Positions 53,984-64,000 of a stretch of 64,000 nt of DNA are shown here, piece after piece (within the stretch, counting starts at the first letter, position 1; the number at the start of each line of letters is the position of its first letter). A program made the translations under genes and the position numbers. A model generated the notes under the pieces. It made no database searches and was not told where the DNA came from. It worked only from the letters and a program-made list of their open reading frames with translations. The DNA comes from Sclerotiophoma versabilis (taxonomy: Eukaryota; Ascomycota; Dothideomycetes; Pleosporales; Didymellaceae), in the NCBI GenBank assembly GCA_012274445.1, contig JAAROD010000044.1, forward strand, positions 1,178,001 through 1,242,000. Reading direction: 5' to 3'.

Positions 53984-54629
53984 GCGCCTAAGAAGGCAGC
54001 AAACAAGCAACCTCCTCGTTATCAAAACCCACACACCTTACGCGCCCCTACTGGAAAATCACCACCTAAGCCTGTGAGATCTAGTACACCTAAGCAGTGC
54101 ACACGACCAGAGACGAGCATGTCACACGCCTATTAATTGCGGGAGAAAGCGCGTAAAGAAGTAATAAGCAAGTAACAAAGTAGTAAGCAAGAACCCTTCT
54201 ATTATTAAGATATACACTTACCTCTCTATACACTAGAAAACTAGCTAAGCTTATAAGATCTAGTACTTTATATCTAAATAATATATATATTATATATGTA
54301 ATACTATAAAAAGCCTGTCTTCTCTCTATTTATAAGTTATAGAAAACAAAACTTATAAATATATAAATAAGTAAATAAGTAATCCTTTCATTCTAAGTAG
54401 AATTTTATAGATATAGAATCTAACTAATCTTCTACTACAGGTTAATAATAAGATATACTAAAGAAGGTAGAATGTATATAGAAGCTTTAAAGCAGGGAAT
54501 ACTAAGTTTAAGCATGTATTAAGCACATATCAGCCATCTACCTCTTCTCCGCCGTTCTTGTCGCACAGGACGTATGAAATCTATGGGTATGAACAAACGA
54601 ACCGACCCGGTCTATAGTAAAGTACAATA
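53984..54629 (+). repeat. Direct repeat copy B (less RIP-mutated)
   Basis: Same orientation as 50727-51472. It keeps C and G at many sites where copy A has T and A. An internal partial duplication is visible (54001-54110 resembles 54150-54270). It is flanked on the right by the Abhd11-like gene and on the left by the accessory membrane-protein gene. Confidence 0.8.
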
Positions 54630-54690
54630 CGCCATCTTGAATCTAAGTAGTCCAAAAATCATCCCTTTACAGTGCAAGACTGACTTCGCA

Positions 54691-55719
54691 CTACTGGTCT
54701 TCCTTCAAAAAGTCGATGACTGCCTTGATGAATTCTTCTGGCTTCTCGCTGATGACCCAGTGGCCGCAGTCTACGTCGACGAGCTCGAAGCGCGGGAAGA
54801 AGCGGCCGACGATGGGCAGCGTCTCGTCGCTTACGTAGTGGCTCTTTGTGCCGCGGATGAATAGCGCGCGCTTGCTGAAGCTGTGCTCGTCGGGGTTGGT
54901 GAAGGGGAAGTCGGCCATGTTGTTGAGCGACTTGGCGAGGATGTTGATGGGGATGCGCCACTGCATTGGCTCGCCGGGCGCCGGGCGGACCAAGTTCGAT
55001 AACAGGAACTGCCTGACTGGCAGCTCTGGGGCGTAGGGCTGCATGATCTCGTCCGCGGCTTTCTGGCTCTTGGGCTTGCCTTCTTCCACCTTCTTCATGC
55101 CTTCTGCGTATTTGGGGAAGTCGGAGGACAGGGCGGCGTCGACGGGGGCGTTGTCTACGGGGATGATGTTGGCGCAGCAGGCGGGGTTGCGCAGGGCCAT
55201 GGTCATGACGGTCTTTGCGCCCATGGAGTGGCCGATAAGGGTCGAGTTCTTCAGGTTGTGCTTTTGCAGGAAAGCCTCGACGTCTTCGGCGAGGGCGATG
55301 TAGTTGTGCGTCTTGTCGTGGGGCGAGTCGCCGTGGTTCCGGGTGTCGATTGCGTAGACGGGGCGGGAGAGCTCGCGGGCAAAGACACTGCATCGTCAAC
55401 GAGGGTCTGCGAGGTCGTTGCGAAGGAGGACATACTTGCTGACGCTCTGGTTATTCCTCTTGCTGCCAAAGAGTCCGTGGATCATCACGATTGGGTCGCC
55501 CTTGGCTTTTCCATTGTTGTCGTGAAGCTTGTATGCGAGATCAACGACCCGCAAGCTGGCAGACGCGTGGAAGGAACGCGACCATGTTGGCAATGGGGTC
55601 GTGTTGCGCAGTTGTGTCCGGGCCGCGTTACTCAGCTGTAGCCGTGTGGCCTGGTTCGTGAGGTTGAACGGCTTGCAAAGCGGCCGTACACTGCGAAGTG
55701 TCGAGTGCATCGTGTGCAT
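54691..55719 (-). CDS. Mitochondrial alpha/beta hydrolase, Imo32/ABHD11-like
   Basis: Two exons; intron 55388-55435 (48 nt, GTATGT...GATGCAG) gives 326 residues. The N-terminus is basic and Ser/Arg-rich (RSFHASASLRVVDLAY), a likely mitochondrial presequence. The fold has IVMIHGLFGS (oxyanion HG), DTRNHGDSPH, GHSMGAKTVMTMAL (nucleophile Ser), the conserved VDNAPVDA, and GHWVISEKPEEF with the catalytic His; the Asp is probably in FELVDVDCGHW. The ABHD11/Imo32 group includes yeast mitochondrial hydrolases and ethanol acetyltransferases (Eat1-like), so ester synthesis is possible. Confidence 0.87.
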
Positions 55720-56450
55720 GGTTGTCGTTCCGAGATCGCGGAACGGAACTTTTTTCTGGAAGCGAACGTCATCGCGCTAGTGATCCTTGCAGGGATGGGA
55801 CCCACAGTCTCAACTTCAGCATCAAACTGGGCGTGTCGACGTGAACAGGCTTTCTTGCAGTACTGTGAGTAGCCATCATTTCGCAGTAGGAGACCGAGAC
55901 CTTGATCCGCTGTAGACCGTCACCTTAATTCGCAGTAGATGACGATCGATGCAACCACCATATATCCAGACATGAATATCATCAAAGCGTCTAGCGCTGT
56001 GACACGAGTCGGTTCCTCAATCTCAAAACCAGTGACGAAGTGGGTGAGACAAGACGTGTCAATGCGAAAGCTGATGTCTGTTATGAATTCCAGGTACAGT
56101 CAAGTCAGGCTGTGGATTCACAAGTTCAGAGATATATCGAGGGTCGAACAGACTCGCTTGCATTTCTTCAATTCAAAAGCAGGCTGGAGCTCGAAGCCCA
56201 ATGCTATCACGAATAACTAATCTTCATGCCGTATCGTACCCTCCCCGCCACCAGAAAACATCAAACATCTAATAAACATCACAGCACATGCCGTACGCCG
56301 TTCGCCACTTGCCCTGGGTATTGGTGATTTGCTTCGAGCTTGAGCTGCCGGAAAACCAAAACGCCATGCATACATCGCTTGTTGAAAGGTAGGAACCGAG
56401 GACCGAGAAACGCAGGAGTTGTTGTACAAATAGAGTAACAATGCGAGCTT
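55720..56450. other. Intergenic region, nothing recognised
   Basis: 731 bp between the ABHD11-like start (minus strand) and the 3' end of BRE1. No gene or repeat recognised. Confidence 0.4.
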
Positions 56451-58692
56451 CTAAAGATGGACGCGCATGGTATCGTTGCTGCCAAAGGCCTTGCCGCAGT
56501 TGGGGCACTTCCTTGCGCGGTTGGTGAGGCGGTCCTGAACGCAGTCGTGGCAGAACAGGTGGCCACATGTCTTGATGCACGTGTTCTTGACCCTGCTCTT
56601 GCAGATCTGGCATTGCAACATGGACTCCATGAGCGCGGCATCGGAGCTTTGCTCGCCCTTGCTCTTCTTCTTCCAGATCTGGATCTGCTCTTTCAGACCG
56701 TCCACCTGCGCAGCAAGCCCATCTCGCTCGGTGCAAGCTTCGCGTTGAGTGTGCCTCGCGGTGAGGTAGGCAGCGTCCTTTGCCTCTACAATCTTCTTGA
56801 GTTCGGCGATCTGGCTGAGGTGTCCCTCAGACGTGATCACGTTCTCGCTGACCTTCTGCTGTAGCTGACGATGCTGCGCTGAGAGCTCGTCCATCTGTGA
56901 TCGCATCTCCGCTGTCTGCTTCTCGAGCTTGTCGACTAACGATCGACTAAGTGAATCCGCCTCTTTCAGTTGCGAGACGACTTCGGTCGACTTTGTTGCT
57001 TGCAATCGTAGGATGCGTATTTGCTGCTCCATCTCCCCTTTAGCCTTCATGGCCGCAAAAAACTTTTGGTCTGCTTTCGCCTTGTCTGCGTTTGCTCTTG
57101 CAACGTTCTCTTCCCATGCAGCGAGATCTGCAATCTTCTTTCCAGCAATTGCCTGCGCCTTCTTCCATGCAGCTTCCATGGACGGCAGCTCACCGCTCAA
57201 AAGCCTGAGTTGGTTTTCCAAGTTGACAATCTTGCCGCGCAGCTGCTCTGGTGACGAGTCGTCGGTCTCCATCAGCTCCTGTTCTGGTTTGCGTTCTCCA
57301 ATTTGCAGTCTCAGTCGTTCGCACTCGGACTCGAGAGCCGCAATACGGCTCTCACAGGCACCTACAAGCTCTTTCGACTGACAGATAGAGGCCTCACTGT
57401 CCTTCTGACTGGTCTCCAAGATGTGGTTTCTAGCCACCAGTTCGTCTCGTGCATTGCGAATGCGTGCGAGATTAGCCTCTGCTTGCGATACTGCGCTTTC
57501 AGATTCGGCTAGTGATGACCGGGATTCGTCGTCAATCTTTATCCGGTAAGCGGTCCGCTCAGCTTGGTACTTTTGCGCCTCTTCTCGTAATTGAATGTTC
57601 GTCGCTTCCAGGTTGTTAATCCTCTTTATGACATCCTCGTGCTGGGACTTCAATGCTTTGAAAAGATCTGTCTTGGCGTAATCGTCGTCGGAAAGTCCAG
57701 TCAGCTTCACCTTCAGCGCTGATAGCTCCTCGGTCAACTTCTTGTTCTCCTTCTCAACATCTTCAAGCTGAGCTTTCCGCTTTGATGCCTCTGCTACGGC
57801 TTGAGCACGGGCGGTTTCCAGCTCCTCGCTCGCAGCGGGTTCTGGAGTCGTGCCGTTGGTAGCTTCCTTTTTCACGCCGGCAGACGAAGTTTCCTCCTTT
57901 GCCGTGGTTGCTACTGCAGACTGTTCCAATTTCTGAACTTGTTGGCTCTTGAATCTGTCAATCTTCTTCTCGGCAACCAAATAGCGATGTGTGGCAGTGT
58001 CCAATCGGTCAGAAAGCTGCTCCTTTTCAGTGAGGATCTTCTGAGACTGCACAACATGTGCTTTCTGCGCAGCCAGCAGTTGTGACAGTTGTTTTTCCAG
58101 ATCTGCGACATCCGGACTCTGAGGTGGATACTTGGCAAAGAGGCCGGAGAGAGAGGACAGAATAGTGTCTTTCCTTTTGGACAGATGTTTCCTGAAGGAT
58201 TCGCTGTCTTCGAAAAGAAGGGCCGGGGGCACCTCTCGAGTCGAAGAGTCACCTGATAGCCTTTCTCCGCTCAAGATTTTGATCTCGTCAATAAGCTGGC
58301 AGATGGTCAGCCCTGGTTTGGCCGATCTGTCTGAGATGTACTGACCTGGTCGAACCATGCATCGATCGTCCGCAGCTCCTCGTCGTGGTATCTGGAGCGG
58401 TTCTCCACTTCGGTGAGCTGGGCCTCAAGGGTGGCCTTCTCCCGCTTGTACTCGCGCATCTGGCGTAAGATGGCATCTTTCTGGTAAGCCTGCACATCAA
58501 GGCGGGATTAGCGTGTGTTCGGGGGCTGCCGCGGCAGGGTCTGCGAGGGCGGATCGGGGGGCGAACCTCGATGTCATCTTTCCATGGCATGTCAGCGTCT
58601 GGATGCGAGCGAGCACCGTTGACGGTCACAGCTTGCCTCTTAGCGGGCGGAGCAGAATCGTCGTGCCCGCTGGGCCTCTTGCGGTCCTCCAT
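56451..58692 (-). CDS. BRE1: E3 ubiquitin ligase Bre1 (histone H2B)
   Basis: Three exons; introns of 77 nt and 50 nt near the 5' end give 704 residues. Bre1 with Rad6 monoubiquitinates histone H2B in transcribed chromatin. N-terminal MEDRKRPSGHDDSAPPAKRQ is followed by QKDAILRQMREYKREKATLE, a long coiled coil (about residues 100-620), and a C-terminal C3HC4 RING finger: CQICKSRVKNTCIKTCGHLF, CHDC and CPNCGKAFGSNDTMRVHL. The order and length match Bre1 of other filamentous ascomycetes. It shares a divergent promoter with BDP1. Confidence 0.94.
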
Positions 58693-59104
58693 CTTGACTC
58701 TGTCAAGCGAGGGGGGTGCGACGGTTCTGGCTTCGAGCCTCATCGGACAGGCGGCCAGTGGTGGGAGCGGCGCGGGTGGGGAGCGCAACTGCCCGAGCAC
58801 AAAGTGAGAGGAAGGAGCGGAATGAGCGCGGATGGCGAGGGGCGGTGGCAGCGAGCAGGCGGGCGGTCGTGTGAGCGCGGGTGGAGTGAGGAGAGGAGTC
58901 GAGCAGACAAAACGAAGAGAGCTGCCAAGGCTGCAGAGCCGCTAGGCCGGGGCCGGTCTGGCGCCTCACGCTTGCCGGCCAGTGGGGCCTTGGGTGGACG
59001 AACGCGACTCGGAGTGCGCGCATCCTCAGGCCCTCGCTCTCCCCCGCCTGCACGCCCATGTCGACGTAGCCCCCCGCCGCTGCACCGAGCAGCCCACCGC
59101 GACC
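58693..59104. promoter_or_regulatory. Divergent promoter region (BRE1 / BDP1)
   Basis: 412 bp, GC-rich, between two divergent start codons. Composition keeps frames open on both strands, but none looks like a separate gene. Confidence 0.4.
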
Positions 59105-61264
59105 ATGGCCGAGGACAGCGCGACGCAGCAGCCGGCGCCGGGAGCCGACAAGGCCCCGGCCCCCGCGACCTTCAGTTCCTTCATCAACAAGAGTGCCTCG
59201 GGCAAGAAGTTTGCCCCCAAGGCTGCGCGACGACGGCCAGCCGCAGCAGGCGCCTCTGCAGTGAACGCCGCGCCCACCCAGGAGCCTCCACCCGCGAGTG
59301 CCCCCGCCGAGCCCGCCATCGCTGCACCGCTGCCCACGCCCACCCAGGAGCCTCCGCCCGCGAACGCCCCCGCCGAACAGGCGCAGTCGACTCGAGAGCC
59401 TCCACCCGCGCCCACCCACGAGCCTCCACCTGCGAACGCCCCAGTTGCACAGTTGCAGTCGACTCGAGAGCCCCCACCCGCGAACACCCCCGTTGAACAG
59501 TCGCAGTCGACTCGAGAGCCCCCACCCGCGAACACCCCCGTTGAACAGTTGCAGTCGACTCGAGACGCCCCACAGCCACCCGCCAGCCGAGTCGGCCTGT
59601 CTGCGCCTGTCGAAGATGACGACGACATCGAAGGGGGAAGGTCACCGAAAAGGCGGCGGATCGAGTCGCCGTCGAGGCAAAGCACGCCAATGGTGCCAGT
59701 AGCTGTCATGCTCCCGCCCCAGGACGCCCACACGGGCGAGACAGCGCCACAGCAACCTGCACCACTTACCGCACTACCTGCCTCGACTGCTGAAGTTGGA
59801 GAGTCTACTGCGAGCACTGCCACATCGCCTACTGACGCCGAGGCAACTGCTCAACAGAAGCGGAGAAGGACGCTCCCCTGGACAGCCGTCAACTACCCGC
59901 AGGACGAGGGCGGGGAGGTCGCCGATGCTGTCGAGCCGCCTGCAAAGAAGAAGCGTGCGCCACCCAAGCCTCGGGGCAAGAACAAGGCTGCCGAGGTGAC
60001 TGAGGAGGATGGGGAGCTGCCGGAGAACCATGTCGAGGAAGAGGCAGAGCCACCACAAACGCGACTTGCAAGAGGCACACGGAGAGCAGAGGTTGCAGAG
60101 GTGGGCGAGGATGGCCGGCCAGTGGAGCCACCACCGAAAAAGCGCCGGAAGCCCAGGACAGATGAGGCAAAGCAATCGCCTGTGGAGAGAGAGACCGTGG
60201 AGGGCGAAACGGCTGCTCAGCCAAAACGCAAGCCACGCGCTCCAAAGCGAAAGAAAGCCACGCCTGAAGGTGAAGACGGCTCAGTAGAGCCCAAGCGCCG
60301 AGGACGCCCACCCCGCGAAGACACCCCTCCCGATGCCGAAGACCAAACCATCGACCCAGACGCAGTCTGCATGGATGACCTCGCCTCGCACAACATCCGC
60401 ACCGGCAAACTCTCGCGGCGCGAAAGAGAGATGCGAAAAATCGACTGGGAGGCCGTCAAACAGCGCCGCCGGGAAGAAGACGCCCGCCACATTTCTACCA
60501 AAGAGAGCCAGGCCGCCGTCGACAAGCTCCTCGAGATGGGTGAAGTAGAACAAGCGCCAACGGGCCCTCGTTACCACGTCATCGACGGCCGCATTGAACT
60601 CATCCAGGACTCGGCCACCATCGACCGCGAGCGCGACGCCGACCGCGAAATCGAAATGATGACCATCACCGAGGAAGACGACCTGACCACGCGCATCACG
60701 AGCCGCAGCTTTATGAAAAACAACAAACGCTTCCCCAATGAATTTGTTCTACCGGGCCAAGGCAAGCGCTGGAATCAGCAGAGTACGGAGATGTTCTACC
60801 AGGGGTTGCGCAGCTTTGGCACAGATTTCCAGATGATTGCGCACATGTTCCCTGGCATGACACGGCGAAGCATCAAAACAAAATTCACACGCGAGGAGCG
60901 CGAGAACCCCGACATTATACGCGACTGTCTGCGCGGCGAGTCCGAGCTGGTGTCCCACTGGGACCATTTCCTCGCTGCAAGCCAACTCGAGGAAGAATCC
61001 TTCGCCGACGCAGATGCCATCAAGCGCGACCTGGAGGAAGAAGAGGCCCGCATGCGAGAGCAGATTAACGAGGCGCTGAAAGAAAAGGAGGAGCGCGAGA
61101 AGCAGAAGCGACTCGCCGGCGTGACAGAAGACGGTGATGTCACGGAAAAGGACGGCAAGGGCAAGAAGAAGAGAAAGCAAAAAGACAAGACGGTCACTTT
61201 CCAGGAGCAGGGTGTTGAAATTCTGGGCGACGTCGATGACGATCCGAATTGGGGGCAGGAGTAG
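59105..61264 (+). CDS. BDP1: TFIIIB subunit Bdp1 (B'')
   Basis: Intronless, 719 residues. Bdp1 completes TFIIIB on Pol III promoters (tRNA, 5S, U6). The extended SANT/Myb domain is diagnostic: FVLPGQGKRWNQQSTEMFYQ, GLRSFGTDFQMIAHMFPGMT and RRSIKTKFTREERENP, preceded by a helical arm (TGKLSRREREMRKIDWEAVK). The N-terminal 450 residues are disordered and low-complexity, with two near-identical 16-residue Pro-rich repeats and basic nuclear-signal clusters (PPKKRRKPRTDE). The C-terminus is highly charged. The first ATG in good context (ACCATGGCC) is at 59105; the upstream in-frame part is part of the BRE1 side promoter. Confidence 0.92.
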   Translation: MAEDSATQQPAPGADKAPAPATFSSFINKSASGKKFAPKAARRRPAAAGASAVNAAPTQEPPPASAPAEPAIAAPLPTPTQEPPPANAPAEQAQSTREPPPAPTHEPPPANAPVAQLQSTREPPPANTPVEQSQSTREPPPANTPVEQLQSTRDAPQPPASRVGLSAPVEDDDDIEGGRSPKRRRIESPSRQSTPMVPVAVMLPPQDAHTGETAPQQPAPLTALPASTAEVGESTASTATSPTDAEATAQQKRRRTLPWTAVNYPQDEGGEVADAVEPPAKKKRAPPKPRGKNKAAEVTEEDGELPENHVEEEAEPPQTRLARGTRRAEVAEVGEDGRPVEPPPKKRRKPRTDEAKQSPVERETVEGETAAQPKRKPRAPKRKKATPEGEDGSVEPKRRGRPPREDTPPDAEDQTIDPDAVCMDDLASHNIRTGKLSRREREMRKIDWEAVKQRRREEDARHISTKESQAAVDKLLEMGEVEQAPTGPRYHVIDGRIELIQDSATIDRERDADREIEMMTITEEDDLTTRITSRSFMKNNKRFPNEFVLPGQGKRWNQQSTEMFYQGLRSFGTDFQMIAHMFPGMTRRSIKTKFTREERENPDIIRDCLRGESELVSHWDHFLAASQLEEESFADADAIKRDLEEEEARMREQINEALKEKEEREKQKRLAGVTEDGDVTEKDGKGKKKRKQKDKTVTFQEQGVEILGDVDDDPNWGQE
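59461..59556 (+). repeat. 48-bp tandem coding repeat in BDP1
   Basis: Two 48-bp units (59461-59508 and 59509-59556) are nearly identical and encode STREPPPANTPVEQSQ-like 16-mers; related, more diverged copies lie just upstream (59341-59460). Confidence 0.9.
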
Positions 61265-61317
61265 ACGTCCGAATTGGGGGCGGGAGCAGACGTCCGATCT
61301 GGGGACAGGAGTAGGAC
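61243..61317 (+). repeat. 25-bp tandem repeat spanning the BDP1 stop codon
   Basis: Three copies of a 25-bp unit starting TCCGAATTGGGGGC. The first contains the BDP1 TAG stop (61262-61264); the second and third are downstream, with base changes (GCAGAC for TAGAC, GATCTGGGG). Confidence 0.9.
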
Positions 61318-61423
61318 GGTAGGATGAGATACCCATGTTTTCCTACGAAATGGAAACGACTGTGCATTCACGCTTAACTGCACACAGCACACTCTCTCAG
61401 ATCTTCCACTCCTTCCATTTCTT

Positions 61424-63691
61424 TCATCCCTCCACACGCTCATACCGCGTCGTACTAACATAATCCTTCTTCGGCCCCTTGACGTCATATCTGACTTCCC
61501 ACCACAGCGTAAGATTGTTCTTCTGCACCTGATCGTCTTCCTTGTCACGATCCAGACCCCCACCACCCATACTTTGACAAAACCTCCAACTCGCCGCATA
61601 CAAATCCCCCCCACAAAGATGCTTCTCGCGGTTCGCCGCCTCGCACACGCCATTGCGCGTGCGTAAATCGCTCATCTCAGTGAATACCTCGCCTATACCC
61701 GAGCCCGTCTCGCTAATGTCGTCTCGCCGCGCTGCTTCGTCGAAGAAGAGTATGCGTGTGTAGGGTTCGGAGGTACCAGGTGTTGAATCGTTGTGCTCCG
61801 GACTGTCACGCTTTGAATCGTCATGTGGGGTATGACTACGCTCTGATTCTGGGTCGATGAGCTGGTACACGTATTTTCGGCGCGCGGTGAAGGTTAGACC
61901 CGTCGAGGTTGTGAAGGCGCCTTCTTCCGCGTACAGGAGCGTGTTGGGTAGGGGCGTGGGCGTGAATGTTGCGGTTCCCACGACGGTGCCTGAGGGGTGC
62001 GTGGGCAGGGCTGAGTGGAGGGACCGGGTGAAGCGCCATGTTGAGCGGAGGCGGTTGAATAGGGTTTGTGCGGGCGGAGGGGATGGGCTGGATGGATGAG
62101 GTACCGCCGATCGACTCACTGTCAAGACTTCCGGGACACTGTCGCCAAGGTGTATGGCTTCGAGATCTAAGACTGGCGGCGCGGGCAGTGCATTCCAGTC
62201 CTTGTCATACAGCGCTGGGTCTTTGGGCTCAGGAAGTGCTGATTGAGGTGTTGCGTGGGACATCAGCACGCTGTTTACGCTCTGCAGTGTTGCGCGGCTG
62301 GGATTCAGCGCGGGATTGCTGGTTGTGATCCAGCTGAGGCGCTGCTTAATGAGGGTCTTGTCGATGCTCCTGGTTTCCCTTGCTTTCTGCAGGTCTACCT
62401 TGCCATCTTTATCGACGTATAGACATAGATATGCGAGTGCAGCGCCGACTGAGAGGTCTTTGCCTGTTGGGCAGCAGAACAAAGTCTTTGAAGGCATATC
62501 AGTCCGCGTGGGATTGGAGGTAGATGTGAGATGATGAAGTGCTGGGAGCTGGGTCCGCAGGTCCCGTGATCCGAGCTTGCCGTTTTGGCAGCGGAGATGC
62601 ATGTACGCTCGGACTCCGGCGTCTTTCAAAAGATTTTGTGGTAGAGGCTCAGGTGTACAGCTGACGACTGTGTCGAACAAAGTCAAGTCAATGTTCTGGC
62701 TCGCAGACACGTACAGACTGCTTGTCGGTTTGATCAAGGTGGATGTAGCATCGCTGCCTTGCTCCTCGTGGATAAGCTCCGCGATCTTAGTTGGCAGGTC
62801 TTCTTCGTTCGTGCGGAGTAGTTCGCCTTTATTGGCCCAGAATACTGATGGTGTCAGGCCGTGTGACCATGCTTCGTGGTCGTCCGCCGCGCCCTGGATG
62901 TAGCCGCCTTCTGATGCTTCGGCGCCGCGGACGCGACGAGATGCAGTGCAGAGGATGATAGGATGGAAGTCTCGAAAGTCTGGCGTAACGGATGGAAGAG
63001 TTGAAGCGTGAGTCACCCACAACGGACGAAGAGGCTTCTGGATTTTGGATCGGAGTGATGGTATGTCTGGTCTGCAGATGTTCTAGCGCATGATAAGTCT
63101 GACGTCCTTCCATTTAACTTGGGAAGTATGGTAGCATACCAAAAATTCCTGTACAAAACCGTTGATCCTTCTTTCCATCTGAGCACTCTCGCTTTCTGAT
63201 ACAGCAGTGGGCGGTGTGAATAGATTCAACGCTTCGTCCTCTTTCTTCTCATCACCGAATACTGCCCGGTTGATAACGCAACACCAGAATGGTACTGTCT
63301 TACTGAGGGCATCTGGCATGCTCTTGCCTCTTCTTGTGGAGTCAACGATCACACATCCTCCATACTGGTTCACCACGTCCAAGAGCTGTAGGTTGAGCCT
63401 TCGTAAACTGAATGCCCATTCGCCCATATGGCCGTCGGTGCTTTTAAAGTAAACGCTCGCAACTTTCAAGTCTAAAGGAATATACCAACTCCCACAGCGT
63501 TCGTTTGCAACGAGGGGCAAGTCATATGAGGCAGCTACGCTGGCGACAAATTCGCTGTCTTTGGTTATGGAGTTGAGGCGGTTGGTGATGGACAATGTTG
63601 AGCGCTTGAGAGAAGACAGTGTGCTGGAGAAGTTTGGGTTATTCGACAGGTGTGGGAAGATGATATCGGATTGAGTGAGGGGTTGAGCCAT
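61424..63691 (-). CDS. RIT1: Rit1-type initiator tRNA ribosylphosphate transferase fused to DUF6314
   Basis: Two exons; intron 63083-63139 (57 nt, GTATGC...GCGCTAG) gives 736 residues. Rit1 adds ribosyl phosphate to A64 of initiator tRNA-Met, keeping it out of elongation. The N-terminus has SIYD-like RLNSITKDSEFVASVA, NERCGSWYIPLD, VYFKSTDGHMGEWAFSLRRL, GGCVIVDSTRRGKSMPDALS and VPFWCCVINRA; the middle has LRPLWVTHAST, HPIILCTASR, and CPTGKDLSVGAALAYLCL (P-loop-like PTP motif). The last 200 residues match the DUF6314 pattern: FNRLRSTWRFTRSLHSALP, FTARRKYVYQL, FFDE, CGGDLYAASW and LTLWWEVRYDVKGPKKDYVS. Both parts are in one uninterrupted frame. The role of DUF6314 is unknown. Confidence 0.85.
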
Positions 63692-64000
63692 GGTCGTTGC
63701 AGGGCCGCCCACAAATGAAGTAACCTGCGAGGTGACTCTGTAACGAAAAACTATTAGATGCGGATGCAGACAAATTACCGAGAGTATATTCTCAAGGCAA
63801 CATCTGGTTATGTACTGATCTGGTACGAACTATGATATCTGCGTTTATGACTTCTCAGGTTTGATGTAGAGAGCTGCGCGTGTTCACGTTTGACATTTGG
63901 ATGCGGGAAGACGCTAACCTGTTGCGCATTAGTGCAACACAGAAACTGCGAATGCTGCGGGCGCAATGGTTGAGTCCACAAACTTTGAATTCTGATTTTG
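63692..64000. other. Upstream region of RIT1, window edge
   Basis: 309 bp to the end of the window, presumed promoter of RIT1. No gene recognised. Confidence 0.35.

Overview
This window is nuclear DNA from a filamentous ascomycete, most likely a Dothideomycete of the Pleosporales type. The genes have short GT-AG introns of about 43-123 nt, often with a TAAC/TGAC-like branch site near the acceptor. A tRNA-Gly gene carries an intron. Several families are typical of filamentous fungi (Mei2-like, DUF3433, GH6 cellobiohydrolase, CVNH lectin). GC-balanced gene-rich DNA alternates with AT-rich blocks that carry the C-to-T/G-to-A footprint of repeat-induced point mutation (RIP). The lineage call is inference; no single marker here fixes genus or species.

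Layout. 0-12.5 kb: UPF0303/Ybr137w-like protein, divergent kinase-like protein, secreted protein, membrane-anchored M24 peptidase, GIT1-like MFS permease, PlsC-type acyltransferase, mitochondrial NAD(H) kinase and a small type I membrane protein. 12.5-16.8 kb: gene-poor, with one decayed or mis-split gene and a single-domain CVNH lectin. 16.8-24.7 kb: sucrose/alpha-glucoside (Sut1-type) symporter, divergent endosomal Na+/H+ exchanger, secreted GH6 cellobiohydrolase. 24.7-26.6 kb: sugar-transporter pseudogene fragment and tRNA-Gly(CCC). 26.6-38.5 kb: dense housekeeping block of GET4, LYS9, SEC15, RAI1, two small novel genes and a Mei2-like gene. 38.5-42 kb: 3.5 kb without a convincing gene. 42-43.7 kb: RNase MRP subunit RMP1 and a KANL3/TEX30-type hydrolase.

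43.7-54.7 kb is an accessory, RIP-affected compartment. It holds an AT-rich block with a pogo/Fot1-like transposase remnant, a large DUF3433 membrane-protein gene broken by in-frame stops and a poly-C frameshift, and then two direct copies of one repeat (about 50.73-51.47 and 53.98-54.63 kb). The two copies enclose a divergent pair of lineage-specific genes. Aligning the copies by eye gives 21 RIP-direction transitions out of 23 differences in about 132 bp, so RIP can be seen inside this window alone. 54.7-64 kb returns to housekeeping genes: Abhd11/Imo32-like hydrolase, BRE1, the TFIIIB subunit BDP1 and RIT1.

Genes that share a pathway: GET4 and the Ybr137w-like protein (tail-anchored protein insertion), BDP1, RIT1 and the tRNA gene (Pol III and initiator tRNA), and GH6 with the sugar transporters (plant-polymer use). 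They are not clustered as operons. The items most worth following up are the RIP-revealing repeat pair with its enclosed gene pair, the RIP-type stops in the DUF3433 gene, a RIT1-DUF6314 fusion, a hidden 45-residue membrane microprotein gene, and two genes whose stop codons lie inside tandem duplications.
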